From: Chitinophagaceae bacterium
GTDB taxonomy: Bacteria > Bacteroidota > Bacteroidia > Chitinophagales > Chitinophagaceae
Direction of reading: 5' to 3'
Length of the DNA: 6,308 nt
Assembly: GCA_025963615.1 (NCBI GenBank)
Contig: JAOQAL010000326.1
Span: 1 to 6,308, forward strand
The notes beneath the pieces were generated by a model. That model searched no databases, had not been told where the DNA came from, and saw nothing but the letters and a program-made list of their open reading frames with translations. Both the position numbers and the translations under genes were made by a program. Shown in pieces: positions 5,377 to 6,308 of this stretch; within the stretch, counting starts at the first letter, position 1, and each line of letters opens with the position of its first letter.

Positions 5377-6308
5377 ATTAAAAATTACAATGTCATCCGC
5401 ATGAGCAGCAAGGGTATTTTTCTGCTGCAGGTTTTTTGTTATGTCAGCAGCACTCATTTTTGTTTTGGCAACACCAATAATATTCTCATTCATGTCTATG
5501 AGCTGCACCGCTTCCTGTGCCGAAAAATCTCCCTCCACCTGTTTGATGCCGACGGTTAATAAGCTCTTTCGTTGCTTCAGTGCTTTTGCGGCGCCATCGT
5601 CTACAATCATACTGCCAAGCGTAATGGAACCGCTGGCTAGCCATTTTTGCCTTGCTTTCAGTGTCGATTTTTTTGCGCCAAATGTAGACCCGTTAATGCC
5701 CGCTAAAGCGCCGGCTAAACTATGATCTTTAGTAACACCCGTAATGATAACCCGGATGCCCAGGGATGTTGCCAGCCTGGTGAAGGTAAGTTTGGAAACC
5801 ATACCGCCAAGTCCTGAGCTACTTTTTTCAGTGGTTACGAATTTCAGGATATTTTCATCAACGTTATTTATAAACGGAATAATTTTTTTCTCGTTGTCCA
5901 TCAAACCGCCTGCTGAAGTACAGATTATTAAAGTATCTGCAAAAAGTCCAACGGCAATCAGCGTAGCCAGTTCATCATTGTCGGAGAATTTTAATTCAAC
6001 ATTACTGACGAGATCATTTTCGTTGACGACCGGAATAATATTATTTTTCCAGAACTCGGTGAACGTGTCTTTAAGTTGCAGGAACTGGATACGGTTTGAA
6101 AAATGATGGCGTTCACAAAGTGCCTGCGCAATGGTGATGCCGTGCCTGTAAAAATATTTATGATAGCGTTGAATCAGAATCGGGTTGCCTACTGCAGCCG
6201 CGGCCTTCCGCTCATTGATGCTGCCCTTATAGTTCTTAAAAAAAAACTTTCCACTGCCAACCGCTCCACTGGATACCAGTACGATATTATAGTCAGCATT
6301 CAGTTGGG
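5374..6308 (-). CDS. proB: Glutamate 5-kinase with C-terminal PUA domain (N-terminus outside window)
   Basis: ProB phosphorylates L-glutamate to glutamyl 5-phosphate, the first and normally proline-inhibited step of proline synthesis. The minus-strand frame is open from the window edge to a TGA at 5374-5376, giving 310 visible residues. About 30-40 residues with the first glycine-rich motif should lie beyond 6308. Seen: VLVSSGAVGSGK (visible 9-20), RKAAAAVGNPILIQRY (33-48), PVVNENDLVSN (92-102) and FSDNDELATLIAV (107-119) for substrate and nucleotide binding, SGLGGMVSKL, and GSTFGAKKSTLKARQKWLA leading into a PUA domain (about 222-310, VDDGAAKAL, then KQVEGDFSAQEAV). The PUA domain occurs in many bacterial enzymes and is linked to regulation. 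Odd points: the usual LLTD.DGLY reads IICTSAGGLMD, with serine where aspartate is expected, and a T9 run (6238-6246) codes for FFF. It is followed at once by proA. Confidence 0.95.
   Translation of the reverse strand, partial: QLNADYNIVLVSSGAVGSGKFFFKNYKGSINERKAAAAVGNPILIQRYHKYFYRHGITIAQALCERHHFSNRIQFLQLKDTFTEFWKNNIIPVVNENDLVSNVELKFSDNDELATLIAVGLFADTLIICTSAGGLMDNEKKIIPFINNVDENILKFVTTEKSSSGLGGMVSKLTFTRLATSLGIRVIITGVTKDHSLAGALAGINGSTFGAKKSTLKARQKWLASGSITLGSMIVDDGAAKALKQRKSLLTVGIKQVEGDFSAQEAVQLIDMNENIIGVAKTKMSAADITKNLQQKNTLAAHADDIVIFN

Noticed and set aside
5017..5559. Plus-strand open frames opposite proA and proB
   Set aside because: They are antisense shadows of two firmly identified genes and have no recognisable domains.

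Overview
The window looks like chromosomal DNA of a Bacteroidota bacterium, probably of the Chitinophagaceae type. The case rests on AT-rich leaders without clear Shine-Dalgarno sites, a possible SusC-like remnant, a PIG-L deacetylase with the HPDDPE signature, and the style of the ProA and ProB proteins. This placement is inference from protein style and not a database result.

Layout: positions 1-144 hold the C-terminal end of a membrane protein (+). Then come a Tat-signal PIG-L/LmbE-type deacetylase (204-965, +), a beta-hydroxyacid dehydrogenase of the 3-hydroxyisobutyrate dehydrogenase family (1160-2050, +) and an MFS transporter of the anion:cation symporter type (2284-3537, +). Converging on the transporter is the 3' fragment of an amidohydrolase (3560-3970, -), which has lost most of its protein including the N-terminal metal-binding part. 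The right part is a proline biosynthesis operon on the minus strand: proB (glutamate 5-kinase, 5374 to the window edge, lacking its N-terminus) followed after 7 bases by proA (gamma-glutamyl phosphate reductase, 4122-5366). A perfect 11-bp inverted repeat lies just downstream of proA.

How the genes fit together: proB and proA catalyse the first two steps from glutamate to proline and are a housekeeping unit. The left part resembles an accessory catabolic neighbourhood: an exported deacetylase, an uptake carrier for an organic or sugar acid, and a cytoplasmic hydroxyacid dehydrogenase. A joint pathway is only a guess, since no substrate can be read from the sequence. The gaps between these genes carry gene debris: the clear amidohydrolase stump, a possible SusC-like scrap at 974-1066, and an ambiguous scrap at 2051-2294. 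This points to past deletion or rearrangement in the stretch between the membrane-protein gene and proBA.

No intact mobile element, CRISPR array, rRNA or tRNA gene was seen. I found no convincing new multi-gene system. No gene-free stretch exceeds 300 bases; the longest are 2051-2283, 966-1159 and 3971-4121, and each is described below.
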